A DNA stretch of 63,495 nucleotides, from NCBI GenBank assembly GCA_945949085.1, contig CAMFDJ010000017.1:1-63495 (forward strand). Reading direction: 5' to 3'. The notes under the pieces are model-generated. The model did not search any database and had not been told where the DNA came from. It saw only the letters and a program-made list of their open reading frames with translations. Of the stretch, positions 26,001 to 33,696 are shown in pieces. Each line of letters begins with the position of its first letter. The first letter of the stretch is position 1. The stretch comes from an uncultured Lachnospiraceae bacterium. GTDB lineage: Bacteria > Bacillota > Clostridia > Lachnospirales > Lachnospiraceae. The translations under genes were made by a program, and so were the position numbers.

Positions 26001-27746
26001 GGAAATCCGTCTGGATATACCTACGGAACGGGCGTTACAAGTTTTGCAGACGCGACAAAGACGGGTTATACGTTTGACGGCTGGTACAGCGATGCTGCGT
26101 TTGCAACGAAAGTGACAGGCATTTCGGCGACGCAAACGGAAGATATCACGCTGTATGCGAAGTTTACTGTAAATACCTATACAATCAGTTACGTGCTAAA
26201 CGGTGGAACGAATGGTTCGGGGAATGCGACAACCTATACGTACGGAGTAGGTGTTACAAGCTTTGCAGATGCGACGAAAACCGGTTATACGTTTGGTGGC
26301 TGGTACAGTGATGCGGGATGCACAGCAGGGCACGAGGTAACAAACATTTTGGCAACGCAGACAGAAAATGTGACTCTGTATGCGAAGTTCACGGCAAACG
26401 ACTACACTATCACGTATGAGCTGGATGGAGGAACAAACGGAGCGGGAAATCCGGAAAGCTATACCTGTGGAATAGGCGTAGCAAGCTTTGAAAATGCAAC
26501 CAAAATGGGCTACACGTTTGCCGGCTGGTACAGTGATGCTGCATTTACAACGGAAGTGACAGGCATTTCAGCAACGCAGACAGAAAATATCACGCTGTAT
26601 GCAAAATTCATCGTGAATGATTATACCATTACCTATAATCTGGACGGCGGAATCAATGATGCAGGAAATCCGACCGGCTATGTGTATGGAATGGGAGTTA
26701 CAAGCTTTGCAGATGCGACGAAGACCGGTTATACGTTTGGCGGCTGGTACAGCGATGCTGCATTCGCAACAAAAGTGACAAGCATTTCAGATACACAGAC
26801 AGGAAATCTCACCCTATATGCGAAGTTTACGCTGATTGAGATTGCTCCGGCAGAGGGTGTCGGTTCCATATCAGTGAAAGATGTGTATTATGGCGCACAG
26901 ATAAAGCCGGTGGTTGCATCTGCGACGAATGGATCGGAGAATGTGACAATCACCTATAAGAAGAAAGGTGCTGCGGATTCCACGTACACAACGGATGTTC
27001 CGAAAAAAGTCGGTCAGTATACGGCACGTGCCGAATTTGCAAAAACTGCGACGTACAAAGCAGTAACGGCAACAGCTGATTTTTCCATCAGCTATCTTCC
27101 TTTGCCGCAAAGTCCGTATGGCATAGACGGCACAAAGGGGAAAAATGAGTATTACACTTCGGCGGTGACGATTACGCCAAAGCAAGGATATCTCATAGCG
27201 GATGCTTTGGACGGAACGTACCGGGATACTCTGAAAATCAGTAAATCTACGGATGCTTTTTCTGTGTATCTGAAAAAAGCGGACACCGGTGAAAAGACAT
27301 CGGGCATTCAGGTTACAGCGATCAAAATTGACAAGACAGAACCCTCCATTAGCGGAGCGGAAGATGGAGAAACCATATATGGAGAACAGGCAACTCTGGT
27401 TGTAAAGGATGCAAATTTAAGCCGCGTTTCAGTCAATGGAAAGAAAATTGAGTTTTCAGACGGAAAGGTTACACTGCATTTGTATTCCCAGCGCGGAGAA
27501 GAAGCGTACGAGGTTATCGGCAAAGACCTTGCGGGAAATACGAAGAAGATTACAATCACAGTTGCTGCAGAGTGGACGAAGAAGAAAGAAATTCCATCCG
27601 GTGAGAAGGTAAAATTATACAAGAATCGTTCTTATAAGTTTGGAAGTAAATCCTTCCGGGTGGAGGGCGATGCAACTACTTATGCCGGGAATGCGACATT
27701 CTATGTGGGAGATGACGGTGAGTATGTCTTCTCAGAGACAAATTAA
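23055..27746 (+). CDS. Large secreted protein with 15 InlB-type B-repeats
   Basis: A 1563-residue exported protein. The signal peptide is residues 1 to about 34 (charged start, then FCLALLLACMQLAPQ, cut near VYA). An N-terminal domain of about 110 residues precedes 15 repeats of about 74 residues (about 148-1260), each with TYxLDGG, KTGYTFGGWYSD and TLYAKFT, the InlB_B/Flg_new family. About 300 more residues of beta-rich Ig-like sequence follow. There is no LPxTG motif, membrane anchor or wall-binding repeat at the end, so attachment is unexplained. The ATG at 23055 follows AAAAGGAG (23041-23048). Likely an adhesin or envelope scaffold. The FecR-domain protein next door ends in a related repeat. 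Confidence 0.9.
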   Translation: MNGIIQKRKRRFWSFCLALLLACMQLAPQVVYATAYTVGGSDGDEISPAADRYFAGDTFTYPYDYSFFGYMGGTQIRYYDKDGATEFTALAVTNADTGSGTANFTVAEYPGGQITDSAAFGGWSVKQIKGSSGVLGFIYFRAEEYEQFTITYNDGGADSSGGNPSSYYAGKEEITLADASWAGYEFAGWYTDSAFTESSKVTAITKAMTGDITLYARFLKISNITYELNGGTIADGANPATYTEGIGVGSLVAPEKTGYTFGGWYSDAAFTTPLTSISAAQTGDLTLYAKFTPNQYNITYNLDGGDNGAGNPEKYAYGEGVASFAPATKTGHTFGGWYSDDTFTTQVTNISATQTGNVTLHAKFTANQYNITYHLDGGTNGAGNPEKYTYGEGVTSFADATKTGYTFGGWYSDAAFTTKVTSISDTQTETVTLYAKFTVNTYAINYELDGGTNDSGNPTGYTYGEGVVAGDLKDATKTGYTFGGWYSDSSFSAASKVTEISTTQTGNMTLYAKFTPDQYNITYNLYEGENASGNPEKYTYGTGVTSFENATKPGYTFDGWYSDSTFSAASKVTEISATHTGDVTLHAKFTVNTYTITYNLDGGTNDSANPSGYTYGVGVVAGNLKDATKTGHTFGGWYSDSSFSAASKVTEISTTQTGDVTLHAKFTANTYTITYNLDGGTNDSANPSGYTYGVGVVAGNLKDATKTGYTFGGWYSDASFTTQVTSISATQTEDITLYAKFTVNTYAINYELDGGTNDSGNPTGYTYGEGVVAGDLKDATKTGYTFGGWYSDATFTTEVTNISATQTGNVTLYAKFTANQYNITYHLDGGANGAGNPEKYTYGVGVTSFDPATKTGYTFDGWYSDAAFTTEVTGISATQTEDITLYAKFTVNTYTISYVLNGGTNGSGNATTYTYGVGVTSFADATKTGYTFGGWYSDAGCTAGHEVASILATQTGNITLYAKFTPNQYNITYDLDGGANGAGNPSGYTYGTGVTSFADATKTGYTFDGWYSDAAFATKVTGISATQTEDITLYAKFTVNTYTISYVLNGGTNGSGNATTYTYGVGVTSFADATKTGYTFGGWYSDAGCTAGHEVTNILATQTENVTLYAKFTANDYTITYELDGGTNGAGNPESYTCGIGVASFENATKMGYTFAGWYSDAAFTTEVTGISATQTENITLYAKFIVNDYTITYNLDGGINDAGNPTGYVYGMGVTSFADATKTGYTFGGWYSDAAFATKVTSISDTQTGNLTLYAKFTLIEIAPAEGVGSISVKDVYYGAQIKPVVASATNGSENVTITYKKKGAADSTYTTDVPKKVGQYTARAEFAKTATYKAVTATADFSISYLPLPQSPYGIDGTKGKNEYYTSAVTITPKQGYLIADALDGTYRDTLKISKSTDAFSVYLKKADTGEKTSGIQVTAIKIDKTEPSISGAEDGETIYGEQATLVVKDANLSRVSVNGKKIEFSDGKVTLHLYSQRGEEAYEVIGKDLAGNTKKITITVAAEWTKKKEIPSGEKVKLYKNRSYKFGSKSFRVEGDATTYAGNATFYVGDDGEYVFSETN
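23496..26834 (+). repeat. Tandem B-repeat DNA array (15 units of about 220 bp)
   Basis: In-frame tandem units of 219-231 bp. Units 5 and 9, 7 and 8 (first halves), and 11 and 13 are nearly identical at DNA level, whereas 1 and 2 are the most diverged. This pattern implies duplication of blocks inside the array and possible copy-number change. Confidence 0.9.
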
Positions 27747-27769
27747 AGAAGGGAAACAGGGCATAACGT

Positions 27770-28882
27770 ATGGAAAAAAAACAAGGTAATAAGATGATTC
27801 CCATTGGAATAGCTGCCGTGCTTGTGGTTGTGCTATTGGTAATTGCATTTGTTTTTCTTTTCAATAAAAAAGAGGCATACCGAATCATCAAGGTCTATGA
27901 GGTAAACGGCAAGGCAACGGTCGAAAGGGAAAGCATCGGACAGATGGATGCCTACGCAAACATGGTTTTAGAATCCGGAGATACGGTTTCTCTGCAATCC
28001 GGTGAGATGACACTGAAGCTTGACGAGGATAAATATGTATATGTAGAAGCGGATACACAGTTTCGTCTGATTGCAACGGGAAATGCCGCAAACAGCAAGA
28101 CGAGTATTGCACTGGATCATGGGGCGATTACCAATGAGATTCAAAACCCGCTCAATCAGGATTCCTCTTATGAAGTGAATACGCCAAATTCTAACATGTC
28201 TGTGCGTGGTACCGTTTTCAGGGTTCACACCTATTTTGTGGATGGAGTCAGATATTCCAAAGTATCTGTTTTCGAAGGAAAAGTGGAATCGAGATTACGA
28301 TATGCAGATGGCAAACTGTCGGATGAACCGGTTCTGATCCAAAATGGAGACGAAGTGATCATCTACGATGATGAGGAAAGTACGGATTATCTGGGGGAAC
28401 CGCGTGAGATTGCTTATGAGGAGCTGCCGCAAAATGTAAAAGAGTTGATAAGAAAAATTATGGGCGAGGATTTTGATCCCCAAAAGCAGGAGACGGAAGA
28501 CGACACAACGGACGCAAGCGATGAGACCGACCCTGATGCAGAGAGCGAAACGGACGAAGAAGGCGATACGTCAGAAACAGAGGATGAAAATGCTGCGGAT
28601 GTGGCGGATGAGGATGCGACGGACACTGCATCAAATGAGGACAATACAAACGTAACAAAGCCGGCAGAGGATGATCAGTCAGGGGATACACAAACGACTG
28701 CATCGCAGACAGCAAGTTCGTACACGGTAACTTTTCAATATAACGGCACCGTGTTCGGCACGCAAACAGTGACGGCAGGCGGACAGGTGACGAAGCCACG
28801 TCTTATGCCCGCGTCCTCCGGCAGTTGGGATTTTGATTTTAGTACGTCAATTAACAGCGATACCACGATAGAATGGAGATAG
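27770..28882 (+). CDS. FecR-domain membrane protein with acidic linker and C-terminal B-repeat
   Basis: A 370-residue protein with one membrane helix (about residues 9-27, IPIGIAAVLVVVLLVIAFVF) and the rest outside. A FecR-like domain (about 35-180) contains DTVSLQSGEMTLKLDEDKYV and NSNMSVRGTVFRVHTYF. An Asp/Glu/Thr-rich disordered linker spans about 240-315, and the last 55 residues (SYTVTFQYNGTVFGTQTVTA) resemble one InlB_B/Flg_new unit. FecR proteins classically relay envelope signals to a sigma factor; here no fecI-like gene is adjacent, and the downstream partner-switch genes may take that role. It starts 23 nt after the large surface protein. Confidence 0.8.
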   Translation: MEKKQGNKMIPIGIAAVLVVVLLVIAFVFLFNKKEAYRIIKVYEVNGKATVERESIGQMDAYANMVLESGDTVSLQSGEMTLKLDEDKYVYVEADTQFRLIATGNAANSKTSIALDHGAITNEIQNPLNQDSSYEVNTPNSNMSVRGTVFRVHTYFVDGVRYSKVSVFEGKVESRLRYADGKLSDEPVLIQNGDEVIIYDDEESTDYLGEPREIAYEELPQNVKELIRKIMGEDFDPQKQETEDDTTDASDETDPDAESETDEEGDTSETEDENAADVADEDATDTASNEDNTNVTKPAEDDQSGDTQTTASQTASSYTVTFQYNGTVFGTQTVTAGGQVTKPRLMPASSGSWDFDFSTSINSDTTIEWR

Positions 28883-28885
28883 TTT

Positions 28886-30064
28886 ATGAATGCAGAACGG
28901 TTGCGGAGTATTCCGACTATACAGGAATTTTTTAAGATCGATCCTGACGGAGAACTGAAGGAAGGCACCCGAATTCTTTTAGAGGCAATGGAAGAAGTGC
29001 AGATTGCTAAGGGTGAAGACATTGTCACGATCGGAGCTGAAAGCGAGGATGGAATGTATATCATCTTAAGTGGCGTGACAGAGGTGCTCGATGCAAAGGG
29101 GAATCTGATCAATACACTTTCCGTCGGTGATTTTATCGGGGAACTCGGGCTGATCAATGATGATAGAAGAGGTGCGACCGTCCGTGCTGCAACAGAGGTT
29201 GTCTGTGCGAATATTTCGAAAAGTCTTTTTGAGGAAATTGCGAGCGCAAACCGCAAAATCTACGGAACCTTCATGAACATGCTCTATACCAAGACGACGA
29301 AGCTTGTGACGGAGAGGGAACGTATCAAATCAGAGCTTGCGGTGGCGACGAAGATTCAGGCAGAATGTCTGGAAAATGACTTTACGGAATTTAACCGGCA
29401 TCAGGATATCAGGTTAAAAGCCGCCATGCGTCCGGCAAAAGAAGTGGGCGGCGATTTTTATGACATGTTCATGATCGACGAGGATCATATGTGCTTCCTG
29501 ATTGCGGATGTCTCGGGGAAAGGTGTTCCGGCGGCGCTCTTTATGACGATGGCAAAGACACATATCAAAAACTATGCAATGTTGAATCTGCCTCTGGCGG
29601 AGGTGGCGGAGCGTGCGAATAACCAGCTTTGCTATAAAAACGAAACCGGCATGTTTGTGACTGCTTTTATCTGTGTGCTTGACCTGAGGACAGATGATGT
29701 CACTTTTATCAATGCGGGACATAACAGACCGTTCATTATAGACGAGGAGGGGCATTTTTCCATGATTCCGGCAAAAGTAAACCTCGCGCTTGGTATGATG
29801 GAAGGCATTCCATACAGAGAGCAGCATTTTAAGCTCGCAAAAGGAAACTGTATTTATATGTATACGGACGGTGTGACAGAGGCGCTCAACCCTGCGCAGG
29901 AGTTTTTCGGGGATGCGCATCTGGAAGAGGTGTTGAACAAACATATGGAACAAACCGGTGACGTTGATGGCTTTATTGAGAACATGTACCGGGAAGTTGA
30001 CGATTTTGCGGACGGCGAAATGCAGGCAGATGACATTACGATGGTATTTTTGAGCAGACGTTAG
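28886..30064 (+). CDS. cNMP-binding domain / SpoIIE-type PP2C phosphatase
   Basis: A 392-residue cytoplasmic signalling protein. Residues about 10-130 form a cyclic-nucleotide-binding domain with the phosphate-binding cassette GELGLINDDRRGATVRA (85-101). A coiled connector with ATKIQAECL follows, then a PP2C/SpoIIE phosphatase (about 175-392) with metal-site GGDFYD (188-193), IADVSGKGVPAALFM (206-220), NAGHNRPF and DDITMV. In partner-switching systems such phosphatases dephosphorylate STAS anti-anti-sigma factors. The neighbour is an adenylate cyclase, so cAMP is the likely ligand. It starts 3 nt after the FecR gene, with GGAGATAG overlapping that stop. Confidence 0.9.
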   Translation: MNAERLRSIPTIQEFFKIDPDGELKEGTRILLEAMEEVQIAKGEDIVTIGAESEDGMYIILSGVTEVLDAKGNLINTLSVGDFIGELGLINDDRRGATVRAATEVVCANISKSLFEEIASANRKIYGTFMNMLYTKTTKLVTERERIKSELAVATKIQAECLENDFTEFNRHQDIRLKAAMRPAKEVGGDFYDMFMIDEDHMCFLIADVSGKGVPAALFMTMAKTHIKNYAMLNLPLAEVAERANNQLCYKNETGMFVTAFICVLDLRTDDVTFINAGHNRPFIIDEEGHFSMIPAKVNLALGMMEGIPYREQHFKLAKGNCIYMYTDGVTEALNPAQEFFGDAHLEEVLNKHMEQTGDVDGFIENMYREVDDFADGEMQADDITMVFLSRR

Positions 30065-30127
30065 AAAGAAATGGCTGCGATACAACGATAGAAGATGATA
30101 CTTGAATTACAAAACAGGGGAAAGTTT

Positions 30128-31942
30128 ATGAAAACGCTGATTAGGGATTTTTTTGAGTCGGTTATTCTTATGGTGCTGGTGTTGCTTTTGACGGTAACAA
30201 ATTTGTTTTCACCGCTGGATTATATGTTAAAGGATGCGGCGTATCAGATTCCAAGGGGTGTTTCCGGCCGGATCAAGATTATTGCCATAGATGACAGGAC
30301 ATTGGAGGAGCTTGGCCCGATTCAGACCTGGTCGAGAGAATATTATGCCAATCTCATTCGAACTCTGAATACGAACCCCGATGCGAAGCCATCGGTGATT
30401 GCTTTCGATGTTTTGTTCTCGGGCTATTTTGGAGAAAACAATGTGATATCCGAGGGGGATCTGGCATTTGCCAAAGCTGCGCAGGAAAGCGGGAACGTGG
30501 TTACTGTTGCACAGTATCAGTATAGCGAAAAACCGGTTAAGAATGCAAACAATCTTTGGGAGTACCCTGTGGAGGCAGTCTATGAGCCATTCGAAGAGCT
30601 AAGAGAAGCGGTGACTGTCGGTTATTCCAATGTTGCACCTGACTCGGACGGAACAGTCAGACGAATCGCCATCACGCAAAGCTATGAAGGCGAAACGATG
30701 GACATGTTTTCAAAAGCCATTTATGACGTTTATTGTCAGAAGAATGATGTGGAAACACCGGATATTCCGATGGATAAATATGGGAAAACGCTGATTAATT
30801 ATTCCGGAAAACCGGGCGATTATGAGGCGATTAGCTTTGTGGATGTTCTGGAGGGGAAAATAGATCCAAGGGCTTTTACTGACAGCATTGTTCTTGTCGG
30901 CGCGTATGCGACAGGTATGCAGGATAACTTTAATGTACCAAACGGATACAGCAAGCAGATGTTCGGAGTTGAGATTCATGCCAATATTTTGCAGTCTCTT
31001 TTGGATGGCAGATTTTCCGTAAATGCGAATCCGATTTTGGCTGGAATTCTTACAGGATTGCTCGTCGGTATTTTCCATTTTCTGTTTAAGAGATGTAAGC
31101 TGTGGCTAACGACATTGCTCTTGCTCCTGGGATGCGGAGCGCAGATTCTGGTCGGTGTCATTTTGAATAATAATGGAAAAACAATCAGTCTGATCTACTC
31201 GATTCTTGCGCTGATTTTGTCCTATATTTATTGCCTGGCAATTCGCTATGTGCTTGAAATTATCAAGAGAAAAAGAGTTCTGAATGCCTTTAAGAAATAT
31301 GTTGCGCCTGAAGTGGTGGAAGAGATTTCCAAGAAGGGCGATTTTACAATCAAGCTCGGCGGGGAAAACAGGGACATCGCGGTGTTGTTTGTTGACATCA
31401 GGGGATTTACCACGATGTCCGAGAATATGGAACCGGAGCAGGTGGTGGCGATTCTCAATCAGTACTTAAACCTGACGACAAATGCGATTTTCAAAAACAA
31501 AGGTACGCTTGATAAATTTGTCGGAGATGCAACCATGGCTGTGTTCAATTCACCGTTTGATCTGGATGACTACACCTTCCGGGCAGTCTGCGCGGCAAAG
31601 GACATTGTGGATGGTTCGAAAGAGCTGGAAGAAAAGCTGATAGAGCAGTTCGGACGCAGTATCGGTTTTGGTGTCGGCGTCAACTGTGGACCGGCCGTCG
31701 TGGGAAATATCGGCTGTGAATTTCGTATGGACTTTACCGCGATCGGAGATACCGTCAATACAGCGGCAAGGCTGGAAGCAAACGCAAAGCGAGGTCAGGT
31801 GCTGATCAGCGACGCGGTTTATGAAAGAGTAAAGGACAGAGTTGAAGTGGAAGAAGTCGGAGAGATTCCGCTCAAGGGTAAGTCCAAAGGTGTATTTGTG
31901 TACTCTGTGACAAATGTGCGAAGAGAAGCTGCGGCTAAGTAA
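30128..31942 (+). CDS. Adenylate/guanylate cyclase with CHASE2 sensor
   Basis: A 604-residue membrane cyclase. Helix 1 is at about 11-28, an extracytoplasmic CHASE2 domain at about 30-300, three helices at about 303-375, then a class III catalytic domain (about 412-600). Metal-binding aspartates are in FVDIRGFT (Asp423) and KFVGDA (Asp467). Lys463 and the Asp of DFTAIGDTVN are the pattern for ATP specificity, and Asn544 and Arg548 (NTAARLE) are the transition-state residues, so it should be active and make cAMP. I start at the ATG at 30128 (GGGGAAAG upstream); the in-frame ATG at 30095 adds 11 residues with no ribosome site. Confidence 0.92.
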   Translation: MKTLIRDFFESVILMVLVLLLTVTNLFSPLDYMLKDAAYQIPRGVSGRIKIIAIDDRTLEELGPIQTWSREYYANLIRTLNTNPDAKPSVIAFDVLFSGYFGENNVISEGDLAFAKAAQESGNVVTVAQYQYSEKPVKNANNLWEYPVEAVYEPFEELREAVTVGYSNVAPDSDGTVRRIAITQSYEGETMDMFSKAIYDVYCQKNDVETPDIPMDKYGKTLINYSGKPGDYEAISFVDVLEGKIDPRAFTDSIVLVGAYATGMQDNFNVPNGYSKQMFGVEIHANILQSLLDGRFSVNANPILAGILTGLLVGIFHFLFKRCKLWLTTLLLLLGCGAQILVGVILNNNGKTISLIYSILALILSYIYCLAIRYVLEIIKRKRVLNAFKKYVAPEVVEEISKKGDFTIKLGGENRDIAVLFVDIRGFTTMSENMEPEQVVAILNQYLNLTTNAIFKNKGTLDKFVGDATMAVFNSPFDLDDYTFRAVCAAKDIVDGSKELEEKLIEQFGRSIGFGVGVNCGPAVVGNIGCEFRMDFTAIGDTVNTAARLEANAKRGQVLISDAVYERVKDRVEVEEVGEIPLKGKSKGVFVYSVTNVRREAAAK

Positions 31943-32006
31943 AATGGAGCCGGGCGATGGGAAAACGCTGTAAAGGGCAAAACAGATACATTTCGGAGGT
32001 AGAAAC

Positions 32007-32786
32007 ATGCAGATAGATAAACTATTGCTTGTACCGCAAAGGCAGGAGATAGAATCGTTTGTGCAGCTTTCAAAGACATACGGCTGTGGCTTTGAATATA
32101 ATGATTTTTTTCTTCCTGCGCTGCTTGATGATGAGGAAGAATTAAATCAGAGAATCGTGTTTTATTCGAAGAGAGAGAACAGACCGGCTTTTTCGACAAT
32201 GCATGGTGCTTTTTTCGATGTGACCATTTTTTCGGATGATCCCAAAATCAAAGAAGTTTCGAAGTATCGGGTGAAGCAGAGCCTGGAGATAGCAAAAAGA
32301 CTGGGTGCTTCGGCTGTGATTTTTCATACGAATTATATACCGAATTTTGCGGTGCAAAGCTACAGAGAAAGCTGGGTAGACCGAAATGCCGCTTTTTGGA
32401 GCAAAATGGCGCAGGAATATCCGATGCTTTCTATTTACATGGAAAATATGTTTGATACTGACTGCAGATTGCTTGCAAAGCTGGGGGAGAAAATGCAGGG
32501 ATGCGGGAATTTCGGCATTTGCTTTGATTATTCGCATGCGCAGGTTTTTGGGGACGAAAACCAAATCGGCGAATGGGTAGAGACGCTGGCACCTTTTGTA
32601 AAGCACCTGCATATCAATGATCATGATTTCGAGACGGATCTTCATCTTGCACTGGGGGAGGGTAAGACAGATTGGCAGCAGTTTTGTAAGTATTATGAAC
32701 GGTATTTCAAAAATGCTTCTGTTTTACTGGAAGTGACCGGGATTGAAAAAACAAGAAAGTCTTTGGATTATCTGAGTCGGCTCTAG
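32007..32786 (+). CDS. Sugar phosphate isomerase/epimerase-like TIM-barrel protein
   Basis: A 259-residue xylose-isomerase-like TIM barrel (AP-endonuclease-2 superfamily). Supporting motifs are STMHGAFFDVTIFS (His metal ligand, about residues 62-75), AVIFHTNYIPNF, YMENMFD (Glu ligand) and FGICFDYSHAQVFG (Asp and His ligands, about 169-182), ending with KHLHINDHD. Members isomerise sugars or inositols with a divalent metal; the substrate here is unknown. It lies inside the signalling operon, 64 nt after the cyclase. The ATG at 32007 follows GGAGGTAG (about 31995-32002). Confidence 0.8.
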   Translation: MQIDKLLLVPQRQEIESFVQLSKTYGCGFEYNDFFLPALLDDEEELNQRIVFYSKRENRPAFSTMHGAFFDVTIFSDDPKIKEVSKYRVKQSLEIAKRLGASAVIFHTNYIPNFAVQSYRESWVDRNAAFWSKMAQEYPMLSIYMENMFDTDCRLLAKLGEKMQGCGNFGICFDYSHAQVFGDENQIGEWVETLAPFVKHLHINDHDFETDLHLALGEGKTDWQQFCKYYERYFKNASVLLEVTGIEKTRKSLDYLSRL

Positions 32787-32910
32787 AGGGAGTTTGTACT
32801 GAAAAAAGAGTACGCGGTGATCATTTGCGAAGTTGTAAATATGGGTAAATGAAAAAGGTCTGCGAAAATGCAGGTTTACGAACATTATTTTGGAAAAGGG
32901 GGAATGCGAA

Positions 32911-33333
32911 ATGGCCCAGGAGCAAAAGACTCTGGTCGTGGAAGCAACGATGGAGAATCTTCAGACGGTGATGGACTTTGTGGAAAAACAGCTTGCGCAG
33001 GAAGAATGTCCCGCAAAAGTGACGGGACAGATTTTAGTATCTTTAGAGGAGCTGTATGTAAATGTTGTAAATTATGCTTATGATGATGTGGGAGAATGCG
33101 AGATCATGACGGATATCCTGCCGTGGGAAGAAGGAAAAAGGCTAACCATGACGATTCGCGATAAAGGCAAACCGTTTAATCCTTTGGAAAAGGAAGATCC
33201 GGATATCACGCTTTCGGCGGATGAGCGGCAGATCGGCGGACTTGGCATCTACATGGTAAAGAAAAGCATGGATGAAGTGACTTACGAAAATAGCATGGGA
33301 TACAACACTTTGACAATATGCAAGAAGTGGTAA
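32911..33333 (+). CDS. RsbW/SpoIIAB-like anti-sigma regulatory kinase
   Basis: A 140-residue GHKL ATP-binding protein of the serine-protein kinase/anti-sigma type. The N-box EELYVNVVNYAYDD has the Mg-binding Asn (about residues 50-63), the G1 box reads RDKGKPFNPLE (about 90-100) and the G2 box GGLGIYMVKKSMDEV (about 114-128). It should phosphorylate a STAS partner and hold a sigma factor or other target. The STAS gene follows 45 nt downstream. The ATG at 32911 follows AAAAGGGGG; an in-frame ATG at 32890 precedes that site. No sigma factor gene is in the window. Confidence 0.88.
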   Translation: MAQEQKTLVVEATMENLQTVMDFVEKQLAQEECPAKVTGQILVSLEELYVNVVNYAYDDVGECEIMTDILPWEEGKRLTMTIRDKGKPFNPLEKEDPDITLSADERQIGGLGIYMVKKSMDEVTYENSMGYNTLTICKKW

Positions 33334-33378
33334 ATATGATACAGTAGATAATAGTTAGGCAAGTAGGAGGAGATAGAA

Positions 33379-33681
33379 ATGGAAATCAAAAAGGCAGAAC
33401 AGGGCAGTCAGCTGACAATGTATATTGAAGGACGTTTGGATACAAATGCGGCACCGAAGCTTTCGGATGCAGTAGATGAGGCGCTGACAGACGCTGTATC
33501 GCAGTTTATACTTGATATGGGAGCCTGTGATTATGTTGCAAGTTCAGGACTTCGCGTCATCCTCGGAGCACAGAAAAAAATGAATTCCTTAGGCGGAAAT
33601 ATGATCGTGAAAAATGTGACAGATCCTGTTATGGAAGTGTTTGAAATGATCGGCTTTGCGGATATTCTGACGTTTGAATAG
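33379..33681 (+). CDS. STAS-domain anti-anti-sigma factor (SpoIIAA/RsbV-like)
   Basis: A 100-residue single STAS domain. The strand pattern MTMYIEGRLDTNAAPKLSDA and the loop CDYVASSGLRVILGAQKKM (about residues 50-68) contain the conserved Ser that an RsbW-type kinase phosphorylates, after which the domain can no longer bind the kinase. The adjacent kinase gene and the PP2C phosphatase 3.3 kb upstream form the writer and eraser. AGGAGGAGA (about 33365-33373) precedes the ATG. It is 15 nt upstream of the diguanylate cyclase gene. Confidence 0.9.
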   Translation: MEIKKAEQGSQLTMYIEGRLDTNAAPKLSDAVDEALTDAVSQFILDMGACDYVASSGLRVILGAQKKMNSLGGNMIVKNVTDPVMEVFEMIGFADILTFE

Positions 33682-33696
33682 AGAGGGGAGATTGCG

